Assembly (NCBI RefSeq): GCF_900460345.1
Contig: NZ_UHHW01000002.1
Location: forward strand, 1,550,001-1,614,000
DNA from: Trueperella pyogenes
GTDB taxonomy: Bacteria; Actinomycetota; Actinomycetes; Actinomycetales; Actinomycetaceae
Direction of reading: 5' to 3'
DNA: 64,000 bases
Shown here piece by piece: positions 50,523 to 59,906 of the stretch (its first letter is position 1; each line of letters opens with the position of its first letter). The notes below the pieces were generated by a model. It saw nothing but the letters and a program-made list of their open reading frames with translations. It was not told the origin of the DNA and did no database searches. The translations under genes and the position numbers were made by a program.

Positions 50523-50819
50523 CTAGCCGATCATGATACGTGTGATCTTCGTACGCAAAGACTCAGGTGCATCTGGCGCACAGCAACCCCGGCGAATCAC
50601 CTTGCGCAGCATGATCTCTTCCTCGATCCGTTGCCTGCAGGCACCGCAGTTCGCGCCGTGGCGTAACAATCGGCGGGCGTCGGCATCGCATATTTCCTCA
50701 TCCAAGAGTTCGAAGAGGTGGTCGAGGACGTCCTCGCAACAGCACTGTGTGCACGTGCATTCCTCACCGCAGGTACACTCCTCCAGTTTTTCCAGTAGCG
50801 CATCAAATTCTTTGCTCAT
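50523..50819 (-). CDS. rsrA: Redox-sensing anti-sigma factor RsrA-like
   Basis: 98 aa zinc-dependent anti-sigma factor. The ZAS motif is His54-x3-Cys58-x2-Cys61 (HGANCGAC), with Cys44 and Cys79/80 as further candidates for the redox switch. Unusual is a cysteine cluster near the N-terminus: seven cysteines between residues 15 and 28 ([17 protein letters not shown]), giving 12 in total, against a handful in typical RsrA. Under thiol oxidation it should release SigR. It overlaps the sigR stop by four bases. Confidence 0.9.
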   Translation of the reverse strand: MSKEFDALLEKLEECTCGEECTCTQCCCEDVLDHLFELLDEEICDADARRLLRHGANCGACRQRIEEEIMLRKVIRRGCCAPDAPESLRTKITRIMIG

Positions 50820-51412
50820 CGCACGGTCTCCTTCACGTATCCGAGATCACGCGCATAATCGCGCAAGGCCTCGCGAAGCTGGGTGCGCCCCCGATACAGC
50901 CTGGACATCACAGTTCCGATAGGGGTGTCCATGATGTCGGCAATTTCTTGGTAGCTAAAGCCTTCGACGTCGGCCAGATAGACCGCAGTGCGGCGGTCCT
51001 CAGACAGCTGATCCAAAGCGGCACGAATTTCCTCGTTGGGGAGCAACTCAAGAGCCAGCATTTCCGCCGATTCCATTCCGCGGGGCTGATGGGAGGAGGC
51101 ACGATATTCCTGCCAGTCTGTGACCTCGGCGGCGTCGGCTTCTTGTGGCCGGCGTCGTTGCTTGCGGTAATGCGAGATGAAGGTGTTGTTGAGGATCCGA
51201 TACAGCCACGCCTTGAGATTGGTGCCAGGCGTGAACTGGTGAAACGCGGCGAACGCCTTGGCGAACGTTTCCTGGACGAGATCCTCGGCGTCCTGTTCAT
51301 TGCGGGTCAGCCGCATGGCTGCGCCGTAAAGCTGGTTGAGGTAGGGCACCGCGTCACGCTCGAATCGCGCAGTGCGTTCTGCGGGGGTTTCGCCTTCCAC
51401 CCTATCTGTCAC
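50816..51412 (-). CDS. sigR: ECF sigma factor SigR/SigH (thiol-oxidative stress)
   Basis: 198 aa. Region 2 ([41 protein letters not shown]) and region 4 ([25 protein letters not shown]) are complete. Paired with a ZAS anti-sigma gene, it belongs to the SigR/SigH group controlling thioredoxin and thiol homeostasis. GTG start at 51410-51412 with GAGGAGA. A matching autoregulatory promoter lies 35-60 bp upstream. Confidence 0.95.
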   Translation of the reverse strand: MTDRVEGETPAERTARFERDAVPYLNQLYGAAMRLTRNEQDAEDLVQETFAKAFAAFHQFTPGTNLKAWLYRILNNTFISHYRKQRRRPQEADAAEVTDWQEYRASSHQPRGMESAEMLALELLPNEEIRAALDQLSEDRRTAVYLADVEGFSYQEIADIMDTPIGTVMSRLYRGRTQLREALRDYARDLGYVKETVR

Positions 51413-51446
51413 GACGTCTCCTCAGTTATCGGTATACCGCCAATAT

Positions 51447-51472
51447 AACGCACAGGGCGCCGTGGTATTCCC
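51447..51472 (-). promoter_or_regulatory. SigR-type autoregulatory promoter of sigR
   Basis: On the minus strand GGGAAT (51467-51472) and GTT (51447-51449) are separated so that GGAAT and GTT lie 17 bp apart, fitting the known SigR/SigH consensus (GGAAT, 17-19 bp, GTT). The expected start point is about 25-30 bp before the sigR GTG. The -35 element sits in the loop of the nag operon terminator. Confidence 0.75.
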
Positions 51473-51482
51473 GGCGCCCTGT
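51452..51482 (-). terminator. Terminator of the sialic acid operon
   Basis: A perfect 10-bp stem (ACAGGGCGCC, 51452-51461, with 51473-51482; loop 11) lies 12 bp after the nagA stop codon. It contains the SigR -35 box in its loop. No T-run follows. Confidence 0.7.
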
Positions 51483-51494
51483 TGCTGCGAAATG

Positions 51495-52661
51495 CTACCG
51501 GGTCACGCCCTCGCGCACGATGGTGGTGACCTGAAGATCCTCAGTGAAGACGACGGCGTTGGCCGGCTCTCCCACCTTCCACTCGAGCGTGACGCCTGGG
51601 TCTGCTTGTGTCAGCCCCACGGCGTGGGCGGGTGCGCCGACACCGCAGCATACAGCCGCCGGCATCTGCAAGTAGCCACCACCCACCATGCGCTGGACTT
51701 CCTCGGCCACACGGGCGGTGCCACCTGCAATCGCGCCGTTGCGCGAGAGCCTGGCCACGCCGTCGACGATGTCGACCTCCTGGCCGCCGAGTATGTACTG
51801 GCCGTCCGGCATGCCTGCGCCTTCCATCGCGTCGGTGACGAAGACGACGCCGAGCGGGTTGGCCTGCTGGACGAAGTTGACGACGTCGGCAACGAGGTCG
51901 GGGTGGACGTGGACGGTGTCTGCCACAAGCTCGACGACGGCCTCTCCCCTGCGCGCCGCGGCGATGAGCTCACGCACCGGGCCCGGAGAGCGATGGGCAA
52001 GAGGCGGCATGGCGTTGAACAGGTGGGTGGCCGTCTGTGGGGGCTTGGTAAACCCAATCTCCTTCGCGTAGGCGGTGGTAGCTTCGATGAGTTCGCGGGT
52101 CTGAACCTCATTGGCAGAGGTATGCCCCCACGAGGGTACCGCCCCGTAATCGAGGAGGAGCTTGGCCGCGGCAAGGGCGTCGTCCACTTCGGGGGCGATC
52201 GTCATGGTCTTAATCCATCCACGGCCCGCCTCGAGCCATGAGCGCAACTCGTCGAGGTCCGGCATCCGGATCGCATCGGGATTCTGCGCGCCGCACTTTT
52301 CTTGGGAGATATATGGCCCCTCGAGGTGGATGCCCACGAGTTTACCCTCGTCGCATGCTTGCGCGAGGCCTTTGATCGGCGGCAACGTATCGAGGAGAGA
52401 GACTGTGGAGGCCATCATCGCCGTCGTCCCCATGGCCCGGTGCGCTTCTACCGCAATGTCCACACGTTCTGGAGTGGGATTGTCCGGGAAAGACGCCCCG
52501 CCGCCGCCGTGACAGTGGATATCGATGAAGCCCGGCGTCACCCAGCCCTTGACCTCCTCTTCGACGGGGAAGATCTCGGCCACGACGCCGTCTTCCAGCC
52601 GCAGCCCCGAGCCGACGAGCTTGCCGTAGCCGTCGAGCAACCTGCCGCGTAGCTCGGTCAT
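51495..52661 (-). CDS. nagA: N-acetylglucosamine-6-phosphate deacetylase
   Basis: 388 aa amidohydrolase. Metal and catalytic motifs: GFIDIHCHG near 45-53, HLEGPY near 112, GHTSA near 180, THLFNAM near 212 and the catalytic Asp in VTDAMEGAGM near 272. It removes the acetyl group from GlcNAc-6-P to give GlcN-6-P. The ATG overlaps the nagB stop by four bases; last gene of the sialic acid operon. Confidence 0.95.
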   Translation of the reverse strand: MTELRGRLLDGYGKLVGSGLRLEDGVVAEIFPVEEEVKGWVTPGFIDIHCHGGGGASFPDNPTPERVDIAVEAHRAMGTTAMMASTVSLLDTLPPIKGLAQACDEGKLVGIHLEGPYISQEKCGAQNPDAIRMPDLDELRSWLEAGRGWIKTMTIAPEVDDALAAAKLLLDYGAVPSWGHTSANEVQTRELIEATTAYAKEIGFTKPPQTATHLFNAMPPLAHRSPGPVRELIAAARRGEAVVELVADTVHVHPDLVADVVNFVQQANPLGVVFVTDAMEGAGMPDGQYILGGQEVDIVDGVARLSRNGAIAGGTARVAEEVQRMVGGGYLQMPAAVCCGVGAPAHAVGLTQADPGVTLEWKVGEPANAVVFTEDLQVTTIVREGVTR

Positions 52662-53434
52662 TTCAAAACCTCCCAGCGGGTGCGATACATGTCAGTGTTG
52701 CGCAGCTTAGAGGCCGCCGCCTCGTCGCAGAAGACGACGACGGAGGGGTGCATCTGAGTGATTGAGGCCGGGCAGGAAGCTGTGATCGGCCCCTCGACCA
52801 TGCCGGCGATCGCATCGGCCTTGTTCTCACCGATCGCCACGAGCAGCAGGTGCTTGGCTTCCATGATGGTACCCAGGCCTTGCGTCACGCACTTATCTGG
52901 CACAAGGTCAAGGTTGCCTTCGAAAAAGCGCGCGTTGTCTTTGCGGGTCTGGTGGGTGAGCGCGTCGACGTGTGTGCGCGAGACCAGTGAGACGCCCGGC
53001 TCATTGAACCCAATGTGACCGTTGGCGCCGATGCCAAGAATTTGCAGGTAGACGCCGCCGTTGTCGCGGATGTCGGCGTCGTAGGCGGCCGCCGCCGCAT
53101 AGGGATCGTCCGCCTGCCCGTCGGGCGTGTGGAGGTTTTCTTCGCTCAAGCCGGTCTTGTCCTCCCCCACGAGCTCGGCGCACAGTACGTTGCGGTAGGC
53201 CTCGGGGTGTGCGGGGTCGATGCCAACATACTCGTCGAGCGCGAAGGCCTTCGCATCAGCCAAGCTAAACTGCCCCGCCTCGTGAGCCGCACGCAATTGA
53301 GCGTATAGGCCCAGCGGAGTCGAACCGGTGGCGACGCCGAGGTTGCGCGGCTGCGCATCGGCCATCATCGTCATCAAGTACTCGGCGGCAGCTTTCGCGA
53401 GCTCCGTTTCGTCTTTGAAAATGCCAATCTTCAT
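52658..53434 (-). CDS. nagB: Glucosamine-6-phosphate deaminase
   Basis: 258 aa. Motifs ATGSTPLGLY near 35, the catalytic ALDEYVG near 66, and GIGANGHIGFNEPG near 130 with the His/Glu catalytic residues. It converts GlcN-6-P to fructose-6-P and ammonia, feeding glycolysis. AAAGGA lies before the ATG. Located between nanE and nagA in the operon. Confidence 0.95.
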   Translation of the reverse strand: MKIGIFKDETELAKAAAEYLMTMMADAQPRNLGVATGSTPLGLYAQLRAAHEAGQFSLADAKAFALDEYVGIDPAHPEAYRNVLCAELVGEDKTGLSEENLHTPDGQADDPYAAAAAYDADIRDNGGVYLQILGIGANGHIGFNEPGVSLVSRTHVDALTHQTRKDNARFFEGNLDLVPDKCVTQGLGTIMEAKHLLLVAIGENKADAIAGMVEGPITASCPASITQMHPSVVVFCDEAAASKLRNTDMYRTRWEVLK

Positions 53435-53444
53435 TGTCGATCCT

Positions 53445-54116
53445 TTACTTCACGGCATCTGCAAACCACGTCGTAATTGTGGTCGGGTGGGTAATAGCTG
53501 TGCCGACGACGACGGCGAATGCGCCGGCGTCCATGACCGCCTTGGCTTGCTCGGGGTTATGCACGCGGCCCTCGCAAATCACCGGCTTATCGGGGAATGC
53601 CGCGACAATTTCCTTAAGGAGCTCCAAATCTGGGCCATCCGTCTTGGGGCGTTCGCCGGTGTAGCCTGCCAGCGTGGTTGACAAAATATCGGACCCGGCT
53701 TCGGCCGCCATGACGGCGTCGTCGAACGAGCCACAGTCAGCCATGACGAGCGTGCCATCCTTCTTCAACTCGGCCACGGTCTGAGCATAGGTCAGGCCGT
53801 CCGGGCGCGGGCGGCGGGTGGCGTCAAGAGCCACGATGTCCGCGCCCGCCATGATGCAAGCGCGCGCGTGGCGCAGGGTCGGGGTGATGTAGACGCCGTC
53901 GTGGCCCTCTTTCCACAAGCCAATGACGGGCACCTCAACTTGCCCCTTAATGGCGGAGATGTCAGCCAGACCCTGGCAACGGATCGCTGCAGCGCCCCCG
54001 CGCTCAGCGGCGAGGGCAACTTGGGCCATGGTCTCCGGGTGACGCATGGGCTCACCTGGGTATGCCTGGGCGGAAACGATGAGCTGTCCGCGCAAGGATT
54101 CGATTAGTGGATGCAT
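53445..54116 (-). CDS. nanE: N-acetylmannosamine-6-phosphate 2-epimerase
   Basis: 223 aa TIM barrel of the NanE family. Motifs: SAQAYPGEPM at the start, GLWK near 65, ADIVALDATRRPRPDG near 90 and MADCGSFDD near 125. It converts ManNAc-6-P to GlcNAc-6-P. Sits three bases after the ROK kinase gene in the operon. Confidence 0.95.
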   Translation of the reverse strand: MHPLIESLRGQLIVSAQAYPGEPMRHPETMAQVALAAERGGAAAIRCQGLADISAIKGQVEVPVIGLWKEGHDGVYITPTLRHARACIMAGADIVALDATRRPRPDGLTYAQTVAELKKDGTLVMADCGSFDDAVMAAEAGSDILSTTLAGYTGERPKTDGPDLELLKEIVAAFPDKPVICEGRVHNPEQAKAVMDAGAFAVVVGTAITHPTTITTWFADAVK

Positions 54117-54119
54117 CTC

Positions 54120-55055
54120 TTAGCCTTCTTTCCTGAGGAAATTAATGGCCGCGCCGTACAGCGGTGCAGCGGAGTCGAGTTCGCCGAGCTTCAGTGGCAC
54201 GGCTGCAACCGGATCCATCGCACGTGCGAGGAATCCCTTGCCCACATTGTCCCACCACTGCGCACCTGAACGAGTCATAGAACCCGAAAGGACGATGACG
54301 GAGGGATCAATGCAATTGGCGAGCGTCGCCAAGGTTTCTCCCGTCGCAAAGGCCGACTCGTTGAACACGGCACGAGCGAGCTCATTGCCGGAGTCAGCCA
54401 GATCTTGGAGCTCTTTACCGTTGGCCACCTCGGGGTCGGAGGCGCCGCGGCGGGAGTTGTACCAATTGGTGATGCCGTGCCCCGACGCGATCGCTTCGAT
54501 ATGCCCACGTCGGCCGCACGAACATGTCAGAGAATCGGCGAGATAGTGATGAATGTGCCCATAATGTCCGGCTAGGAAGTGGTCACCAAAATCGATGCGC
54601 CCGTCACGGATGAGCGCGCCGCCGATCCCGGTTCCCAGTGCCATGGACAGCACCGAAGTAGCTCCCTTGCCAGCGCCCATGACGGCCTCACCAAGGCCGT
54701 GGGCGTGGACGTCGTTGATGACGTGAACGGGCAGGCCGGTAGCCTCCCGAATGATGGCACCGAGCTCGGTGCCGGCCCAGCCGGGCATCGTGTCGGTAGC
54801 CGACACGATCGCACCAGTGTTGGGGTCGACCACACCCGCGCTAGCGATACCGATCCCGAGGAGAGAGGACCGGTGGGACACGTTTTCCACAACCATGTCG
54901 CGGATTCGACGTGCCACATCAGCACCGCCAGCGTGGGCGAGAGTCTTCATGGATTGGCTCTCACCGATGTGCAGACCATCAGCATCGGTGAAAGCCCAAC
55001 CCACCTTGGTGCCACCGATGTCAATCGTGAGGATGTCACCCTTGGCACCAGCCAT
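54120..55055 (-). CDS. nanK: ROK-family N-acetylmannosamine kinase
   Basis: 311 aa. ATP-binding DIGGTK near 11-16, and the ROK zinc motif reads CSCGRRGH: the last ligand that is usually Cys is His here. GTGIGGALI precedes it. With NanA and NanE on either side it should phosphorylate ManNAc, though ROK glucokinases look similar. I chose the ATG at 55053-55055 with AGGAGGA upstream; the longer frame lies in nanA. Confidence 0.9.
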   Translation of the reverse strand: MAGAKGDILTIDIGGTKVGWAFTDADGLHIGESQSMKTLAHAGGADVARRIRDMVVENVSHRSSLLGIGIASAGVVDPNTGAIVSATDTMPGWAGTELGAIIREATGLPVHVINDVHAHGLGEAVMGAGKGATSVLSMALGTGIGGALIRDGRIDFGDHFLAGHYGHIHHYLADSLTCSCGRRGHIEAIASGHGITNWYNSRRGASDPEVANGKELQDLADSGNELARAVFNESAFATGETLATLANCIDPSVIVLSGSMTRSGAQWWDNVGKGFLARAMDPVAAVPLKLGELDSAAPLYGAAINFLRKEG

Positions 55056-55065
55056 CAAAGTCCTC

Positions 55066-55980
55066 CTATTTGAGAAGTCCGCTGGAGCGGAGAACCTGGG
55101 CCACGGCCTCCACATTCTCGCCCTCCAGGGCGAGAACTGGCTCAGGCATCGTGTTCGTCTCGAAGACGCCCAACAGCATCAGCGCCGTCTTGAAAGCGCC
55201 AACGCCTGCCGCGTAACCCACCTCGCCGTTGGTGACCTGGACGATACGCATGAGGCGGGTTGCTTGGTCTTGCAGTTCACGCACGCGGTCCCAGTCACCG
55301 GCCTGGTAGGCACGCCACTGCTCGACGTAGACCACCGGATCGACGTTGGCCAGACCCGGAACCGAGCCGTCAGCGTGCGACATGTAGGCGCCGTCCACCA
55401 CAACCTCATGGCCGGTCAGCAGGGCTAGGTCCAGGCCCTCCTCATCGCGCGCCTGGGTAAGGAAACGGAAGGAGACGTCGTCGCCCGAAGAGTCTTTCAC
55501 ACCTGCCAACACGCCTTCACGAGCGAGTTCGAGGATCAGAGCCGGGCTCAGCTTGACGTGCACACACACGGGGATGTCGTAAGCGAACATCGGCAGATCC
55601 ACCGCTTCATGGATGAGACGGAAGTGCCGCTTGATCTCCTTGGGGCCGAGTATGGCGTAGAACGGAGCAGTGGCAACGATGGCGTCCGCACCGAGCTCCT
55701 GGGCCACACGAGCATGCTCGATGCAGCGCTTGGTCGTCATATCGATAATGCCCACCATGACCGGAACGCGCCCCGCGACGATACGCACAGCATTCTCGAT
55801 CACCTCACGACGGCGTGCGTCGTCAGAAAAGACGACTTCACCGGATGAGCCGAGCACAAACAGGCCATCCACACCGGCGTCGATCATGCGGTTGATCGAG
55901 CGCTCAAACGAGACGACGTCGAGGGCGCCATCTGCGGTCAGCGGGGTGACGACGGGAGGAACAACTCCACGGAATTTCAT
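55066..55980 (-). CDS. nanA: N-acetylneuraminate lyase
   Basis: 304 aa DHDPS/NAL-family aldolase. Schiff-base Lys162 (AGVKDSSGD), Tyr134 (FAYDIP) and the carboxylate-binding GSSGE at 44-48. It splits sialic acid into ManNAc and pyruvate. The family also contains dihydrodipicolinate synthases, but the operon with nanK, nanE, nagB and nagA makes the lyase assignment firm. Confidence 0.92.
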   Translation of the reverse strand: MKFRGVVPPVVTPLTADGALDVVSFERSINRMIDAGVDGLFVLGSSGEVVFSDDARRREVIENAVRIVAGRVPVMVGIIDMTTKRCIEHARVAQELGADAIVATAPFYAILGPKEIKRHFRLIHEAVDLPMFAYDIPVCVHVKLSPALILELAREGVLAGVKDSSGDDVSFRFLTQARDEEGLDLALLTGHEVVVDGAYMSHADGSVPGLANVDPVVYVEQWRAYQAGDWDRVRELQDQATRLMRIVQVTNGEVGYAAGVGAFKTALMLLGVFETNTMPEPVLALEGENVEAVAQVLRSSGLLK

Positions 55981-55989
55981 TAGTTTTCC

Positions 55990-56796
55990 TTAACCTAACT
56001 GGGGATGGAGAAGCGACGGTGCCGCTCCTAGGAGTTTCTTGGTGTAGGGGTCCTTCGGGTTAGCCAGGAGTTCCTTGGCAGGGCCCTCCTCGACAACCTT
56101 GCCCTTGTTCATCACCGCAATCTTGTCGGAGATATAGCGGACAGTTTGGATGTCGTGGGAGATGAAGACCATCGCCAAGCCGAGTTCATTCTTCAGATCC
56201 ATGAGGAGATTGAGGATCTGGGCGCGCACCGAGACATCAAGTGCCGAAGTCGGCTCGTCGGCGATGATAGCGTCAGGGCGCAGCGCAAGGGCGCGGGCGA
56301 TCGCCACGCGCTGGCGCTGACCTCCAGAGAGCTGGCCGGGAAGCGCATCGAGCGCGGATTGGGGCAGACCCACTTGCGCGATGAGTTCTTCCACGCGAGC
56401 CTCACGCTCAGCTTCGGTGCCGATATCGTGGACGCGCAGCGGGTCCATGAGTTGGTCACGCACATGCATGCGGGCGTTGAGTGCCGTGGCTGGATCTTGG
56501 AAGACGACGGAAACGACACGGCCAATCTGGCGCCGATCAGCGGCCGAGCGCTTGGTCACCTCCTCGCCCTTGAAGAATACCTGGCCGGTGGTGGCTTCCT
56601 GCAATCCACACATGACGTTTGCGGTCGTCGATTTGCCACAGCCGGACTCACCCACAATGCCCAACACCTGGCCGGGCATGACCTTCATCGAGACTCCGTC
56701 CACTGCGTGAACCTTGTTCGGCCTGAAGATCGAGCCGGTGCGTGTCTTGAAGATGACGTGCAAGTCACGCAATTCGATGATTGGAGTTTCGCTCAT
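55990..56796 (-). CDS. Oligopeptide/sialic acid-type ABC transporter ATPase (OppF class)
   Basis: 268 aa. Walker A GESGCGKST near 50, signature LSGGQRQRVAIARAL, Walker B AIIADEPTSALD. The C-terminal EEGPAKELLANPKDPYTKKLL is typical of DppF/OppF. With the fused permease-ATPase upstream it completes the pair of ATPases for the importer. Overlaps the fusion gene by four bases; nine bases before nanA. Confidence 0.93.
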   Translation of the reverse strand: MSETPIIELRDLHVIFKTRTGSIFRPNKVHAVDGVSMKVMPGQVLGIVGESGCGKSTTANVMCGLQEATTGQVFFKGEEVTKRSAADRRQIGRVVSVVFQDPATALNARMHVRDQLMDPLRVHDIGTEAEREARVEELIAQVGLPQSALDALPGQLSGGQRQRVAIARALALRPDAIIADEPTSALDVSVRAQILNLLMDLKNELGLAMVFISHDIQTVRYISDKIAVMNKGKVVEEGPAKELLANPKDPYTKKLLGAAPSLLHPQLG

Positions 56797-58868
56797 CGTG
56801 CTTCTCCCTTCGCTTCTGAGTTGGCGGGGACACCGGGGTGGCTGGGAGCCGGGTAGCCGGCGTCGACCCAGGCCGAATCCGGGACAGCTGCGTAGTAGTG
56901 ATCGCGTCCGGGGATAGTCATGCGCACCGGCGGAGTTTCGAGCCCGACGTCGGGGTGCGAGGAGCGCGGTGCGAAGCGGTCTCCTGCAGGGAAGTCCTTT
57001 GGCGAAGGAACCGTGCCGGGGACTTGGTGGAGACGTTCTGCGCCAGCCTCGATAGAGAGCACCGAACCGAGCAGACCACGGGTGTACTCGTGAACCGGGT
57101 GGGATAGCAGCTCGGAGGCAGGTGCCTGCTCGACGACCTGACCCGCGTACATGACGGTGATCTTGTGGGCGACCTCGGCCACGAGGGCAAGATCGTGGGA
57201 GACAAAGACCATGGCGAAGCCGAGCTTCTCGCGCAGATCGTTGAGCAGCTGGATAACTTGCTTCTGGACTGTCACGTCGAGCGCGGTGGTCGGCTCGTCG
57301 GCGATAATCAGCTTCGGATCGCGGGTCAGGGCCATCGCGATGAGCACGCGCTGACGTTGGCCGCCAGAAAGCTCGTGGGGGTAGGACTCGAGCGTACGCT
57401 TCGGATCCAGGCCCACCAGCTCGAGCAGCTCTTCGGCCGTGCGTGTTCCGCCGCGCTTAGTCAGCTGTTTCATCTGGGCGCGGATGAGCATGGCCGGATT
57501 GAGGGAGGATAGTGCGTCCTGGTAGATCATCGCCATCTCGTTGCCGAGCAGAGCCTGGCGCTCCTTGGCGGTCATCTTCAACAGGTCTTTACCTTCGTAG
57601 AAGATCTCGCCGGTGATCTGCGCACGCGGGTCGATGAGGCCCATCACGGTGAGCGCGGTGATGGACTTGCCACATCCGGACTCGCCCACCAGGCCCATGG
57701 TTTCGCCCTTGTGTACCGAGAAGTTCACGTGGTCGACGACGTTAATATCGCCGTGACGTGGGAACTTGATCGAAAGATTGCGCACGTCGAGCAACGGCTT
57801 GCCGGTGGCGGTGGCGACGAATCGATCTGTACGCCGCCTTTCAACCTGTTCGAGCTGGTCGAGCCGCTCCTTGAGCGAATCGGCTTGAGCTGCGTAGGCC
57901 AGGCGCGGATCGAGGAGAAGCTTGTCCTGCTCGCGGGTGCCAGTCACCGCGTCTACCTTTTGTGCCGACGACGGCGCGGCCACCATGGCGTCCGTGATGC
58001 CTTCGGACAAAATGTTGAGGCAGAGCACGGTGAGCATGATGAACAGGCCTGGGAAGAGCGCCGTCCACCACATGCCGAGGAGGACCGAGAGGTTCGACGA
58101 CGCATCAGATAGGACATTACCCCAGGTGGGAACCATCGTAGATTGCAGTCCTGAGCCGATAAAGGTCAGCGAGGCTTCGAGGATGATCGCGTCAGCCACC
58201 AGGACCGTGGCGAAGACGAGAACCGGAGCCGCGGTGTTCCGAGCCACGTGCCGGACGAGGATCCACGGTGCGCGGGCACCGGAGACGATAACTGCACGCA
58301 CGTAGTCTTCGCCGTAGGCGCTCATGACGTTTGCGCGCACGATTCGTGCCAGCTGCGGGATGTAAACGAACGCGATAGAGCAGATGATGACGATGACGAG
58401 GCCTACGACGTTGTCAGGTTCGAGACGGCGCGAGAACACGAGCACCATCACGGCGGCCATAGCGATGCCGGGCACCGCCATGATGACGTCCATGATGCGC
58501 ATGATGACTTCGCCGATCCACTTGCGCGAGACGGCCGCCACCGCACCGATGAGCGCGCCGAAGAACAGGGCGACCAGTGTAGCGGCCAGGCCGATGATCA
58601 GCGAGAAGCGGCCACCGTAGAGAATGCGGGACAGGACGTCGCGGCCCACGTGGTCGGTTCCGAACAGGAAATCACCGCTGGGTGCCGCCCACTTGTCTGC
58701 CAACGCATTCGGATCGTAAGGGGCGATAAAGGGTGCGAGGAAAGAAATAACGAAGATGATGAACAGGAATCCCATAGCCAGGCGTGCGCCGATGGACATA
58801 TTCGAGATCCGCGAGAAACGGGCTCCGGGCGCCGTTACCTTGTCAAGCTTCTTTTTCTTGGAAGTCAT
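56793..58868 (-). CDS. ABC transporter permease-ATPase fusion (DppC-DppD type)
   Basis: 691 aa. Residues about 1-290 are a DppC-type permease with six membrane helices (APFIAPYDPNALA, GTDHVGRDVLSR). A linker of about 60 residues, charged and probably helical (LKERLDQLEQVERRR), follows, then a DppD-type ATPase with Walker A GESGCGKS, signature LSGGQRQRVLIAMAL and Walker B IIADEPTTALD. The C-terminal 80 residues hold the family's oligopeptide/dipeptide tail. Similar fusions occur in actinobacterial sialic acid importers such as the SiaEFGI system of Corynebacterium. Confidence 0.92.
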   Translation of the reverse strand: MTSKKKKLDKVTAPGARFSRISNMSIGARLAMGFLFIIFVISFLAPFIAPYDPNALADKWAAPSGDFLFGTDHVGRDVLSRILYGGRFSLIIGLAATLVALFFGALIGAVAAVSRKWIGEVIMRIMDVIMAVPGIAMAAVMVLVFSRRLEPDNVVGLVIVIICSIAFVYIPQLARIVRANVMSAYGEDYVRAVIVSGARAPWILVRHVARNTAAPVLVFATVLVADAIILEASLTFIGSGLQSTMVPTWGNVLSDASSNLSVLLGMWWTALFPGLFIMLTVLCLNILSEGITDAMVAAPSSAQKVDAVTGTREQDKLLLDPRLAYAAQADSLKERLDQLEQVERRRTDRFVATATGKPLLDVRNLSIKFPRHGDINVVDHVNFSVHKGETMGLVGESGCGKSITALTVMGLIDPRAQITGEIFYEGKDLLKMTAKERQALLGNEMAMIYQDALSSLNPAMLIRAQMKQLTKRGGTRTAEELLELVGLDPKRTLESYPHELSGGQRQRVLIAMALTRDPKLIIADEPTTALDVTVQKQVIQLLNDLREKLGFAMVFVSHDLALVAEVAHKITVMYAGQVVEQAPASELLSHPVHEYTRGLLGSVLSIEAGAERLHQVPGTVPSPKDFPAGDRFAPRSSHPDVGLETPPVRMTIPGRDHYYAAVPDSAWVDAGYPAPSHPGVPANSEAKGEAR

Positions 58869-58871
58869 CTG

Positions 58872-59825
58872 TTACACCGACCTAATACGCGGGTTGATGA
58901 GGAGGTAGAGCATGTCAACGATGATGTTGACGATGATGAAGGCGATTGCGACAACGAGCGCACCACCCTGAACGAGGTTGACCCAGTTGTTCTGGATGCC
59001 CAAAATGAGAACCTTACCCATGCCTTGCAGGCCGAAGATAATCTCGATGACGACCGCACCACCCATGAGGTAGCCGACGCGAAGGCCCAGAACCGTGACG
59101 GGCGTAATGAGCGCGTTGCGTAGGACGTTGCGGCCGATGACGACCGAGCGGGGGACGCCAGCTCCGAGGGCGGTTCGCACGTAGTCACGGTCCAGCTCTT
59201 CAACCATCGAGGTGCGCACCACACGCGTCATCTGACCGATAACCGGAATGGCGAGCGAGATAGCGGGCAGCAGCATTCGCAGGAACCAGCCGCTGAAGTT
59301 GTCGGTCATGCTCGGCAGATCGCCCGAGACGGGCAACGAGCCGCCCACAAATGCCAAGACGAGGAGAGACGCCAGCCAGAAGGACGGAGTTCCGATAAAG
59401 ATAACTGATAGGACGCGAATAACCTGATCTGGCCAGCGGTCACGGTAAATGGCAGCGATGATGCCGAGCGGGAATGCGAGAAGGATAGCGATGATCAAAC
59501 CATAGAACGTCAGAGAGAGGGTCACCGGCAGAGCGCCCATCACCATGTCGCTCACTCGATTCGTTTCACCGACGCCGTAGATGCCCAGATCGCCCTGGAA
59601 CATGTTGATGACGTAGTGACCGTACTGAACGAAGAATGGATCGTTGAGGCCGTGAGCTACCCGGAATTCATCCAGCGCCTCCGGCGTTGCATACTCACCG
59701 AGAGCCGTGTAGGCCGGGTCAATCGGCGAAAGTGACATGATGAAGAAGACGAGTAAGGTTACGCCGATCACCATGATGGGCAGCGCAATCAGGCGCCGCC
59801 CGAGAAGTCTGAGGAGATTATTCAT
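58872..59825 (-). CDS. ABC transporter permease (DppB/OppB type)
   Basis: 317 aa with six membrane helices. N-terminal MNNLLRLLGRRLIALPIMVIG, the family LSPIDPAY segment, and the loop DYVRTALGAGVP near 210, followed by MGGAVVIEIIFGLQGMGK. It pairs with the permease half of the fusion gene downstream. A strong terminator-like hairpin lies between it and the binding-protein gene upstream. Confidence 0.93.
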   Translation of the reverse strand: MNNLLRLLGRRLIALPIMVIGVTLLVFFIMSLSPIDPAYTALGEYATPEALDEFRVAHGLNDPFFVQYGHYVINMFQGDLGIYGVGETNRVSDMVMGALPVTLSLTFYGLIIAILLAFPLGIIAAIYRDRWPDQVIRVLSVIFIGTPSFWLASLLVLAFVGGSLPVSGDLPSMTDNFSGWFLRMLLPAISLAIPVIGQMTRVVRTSMVEELDRDYVRTALGAGVPRSVVIGRNVLRNALITPVTVLGLRVGYLMGGAVVIEIIFGLQGMGKVLILGIQNNWVNLVQGGALVVAIAFIIVNIIVDMLYLLINPRIRSV

Positions 59826-59906
59826 CTGTCCTTATTCCTCTTCCGACAAAGAAGGGTTGAGGTCACGCGCGCTTCGTCGCGCCGGCCCAACAGTCTGAGG
59901 GTGCAA

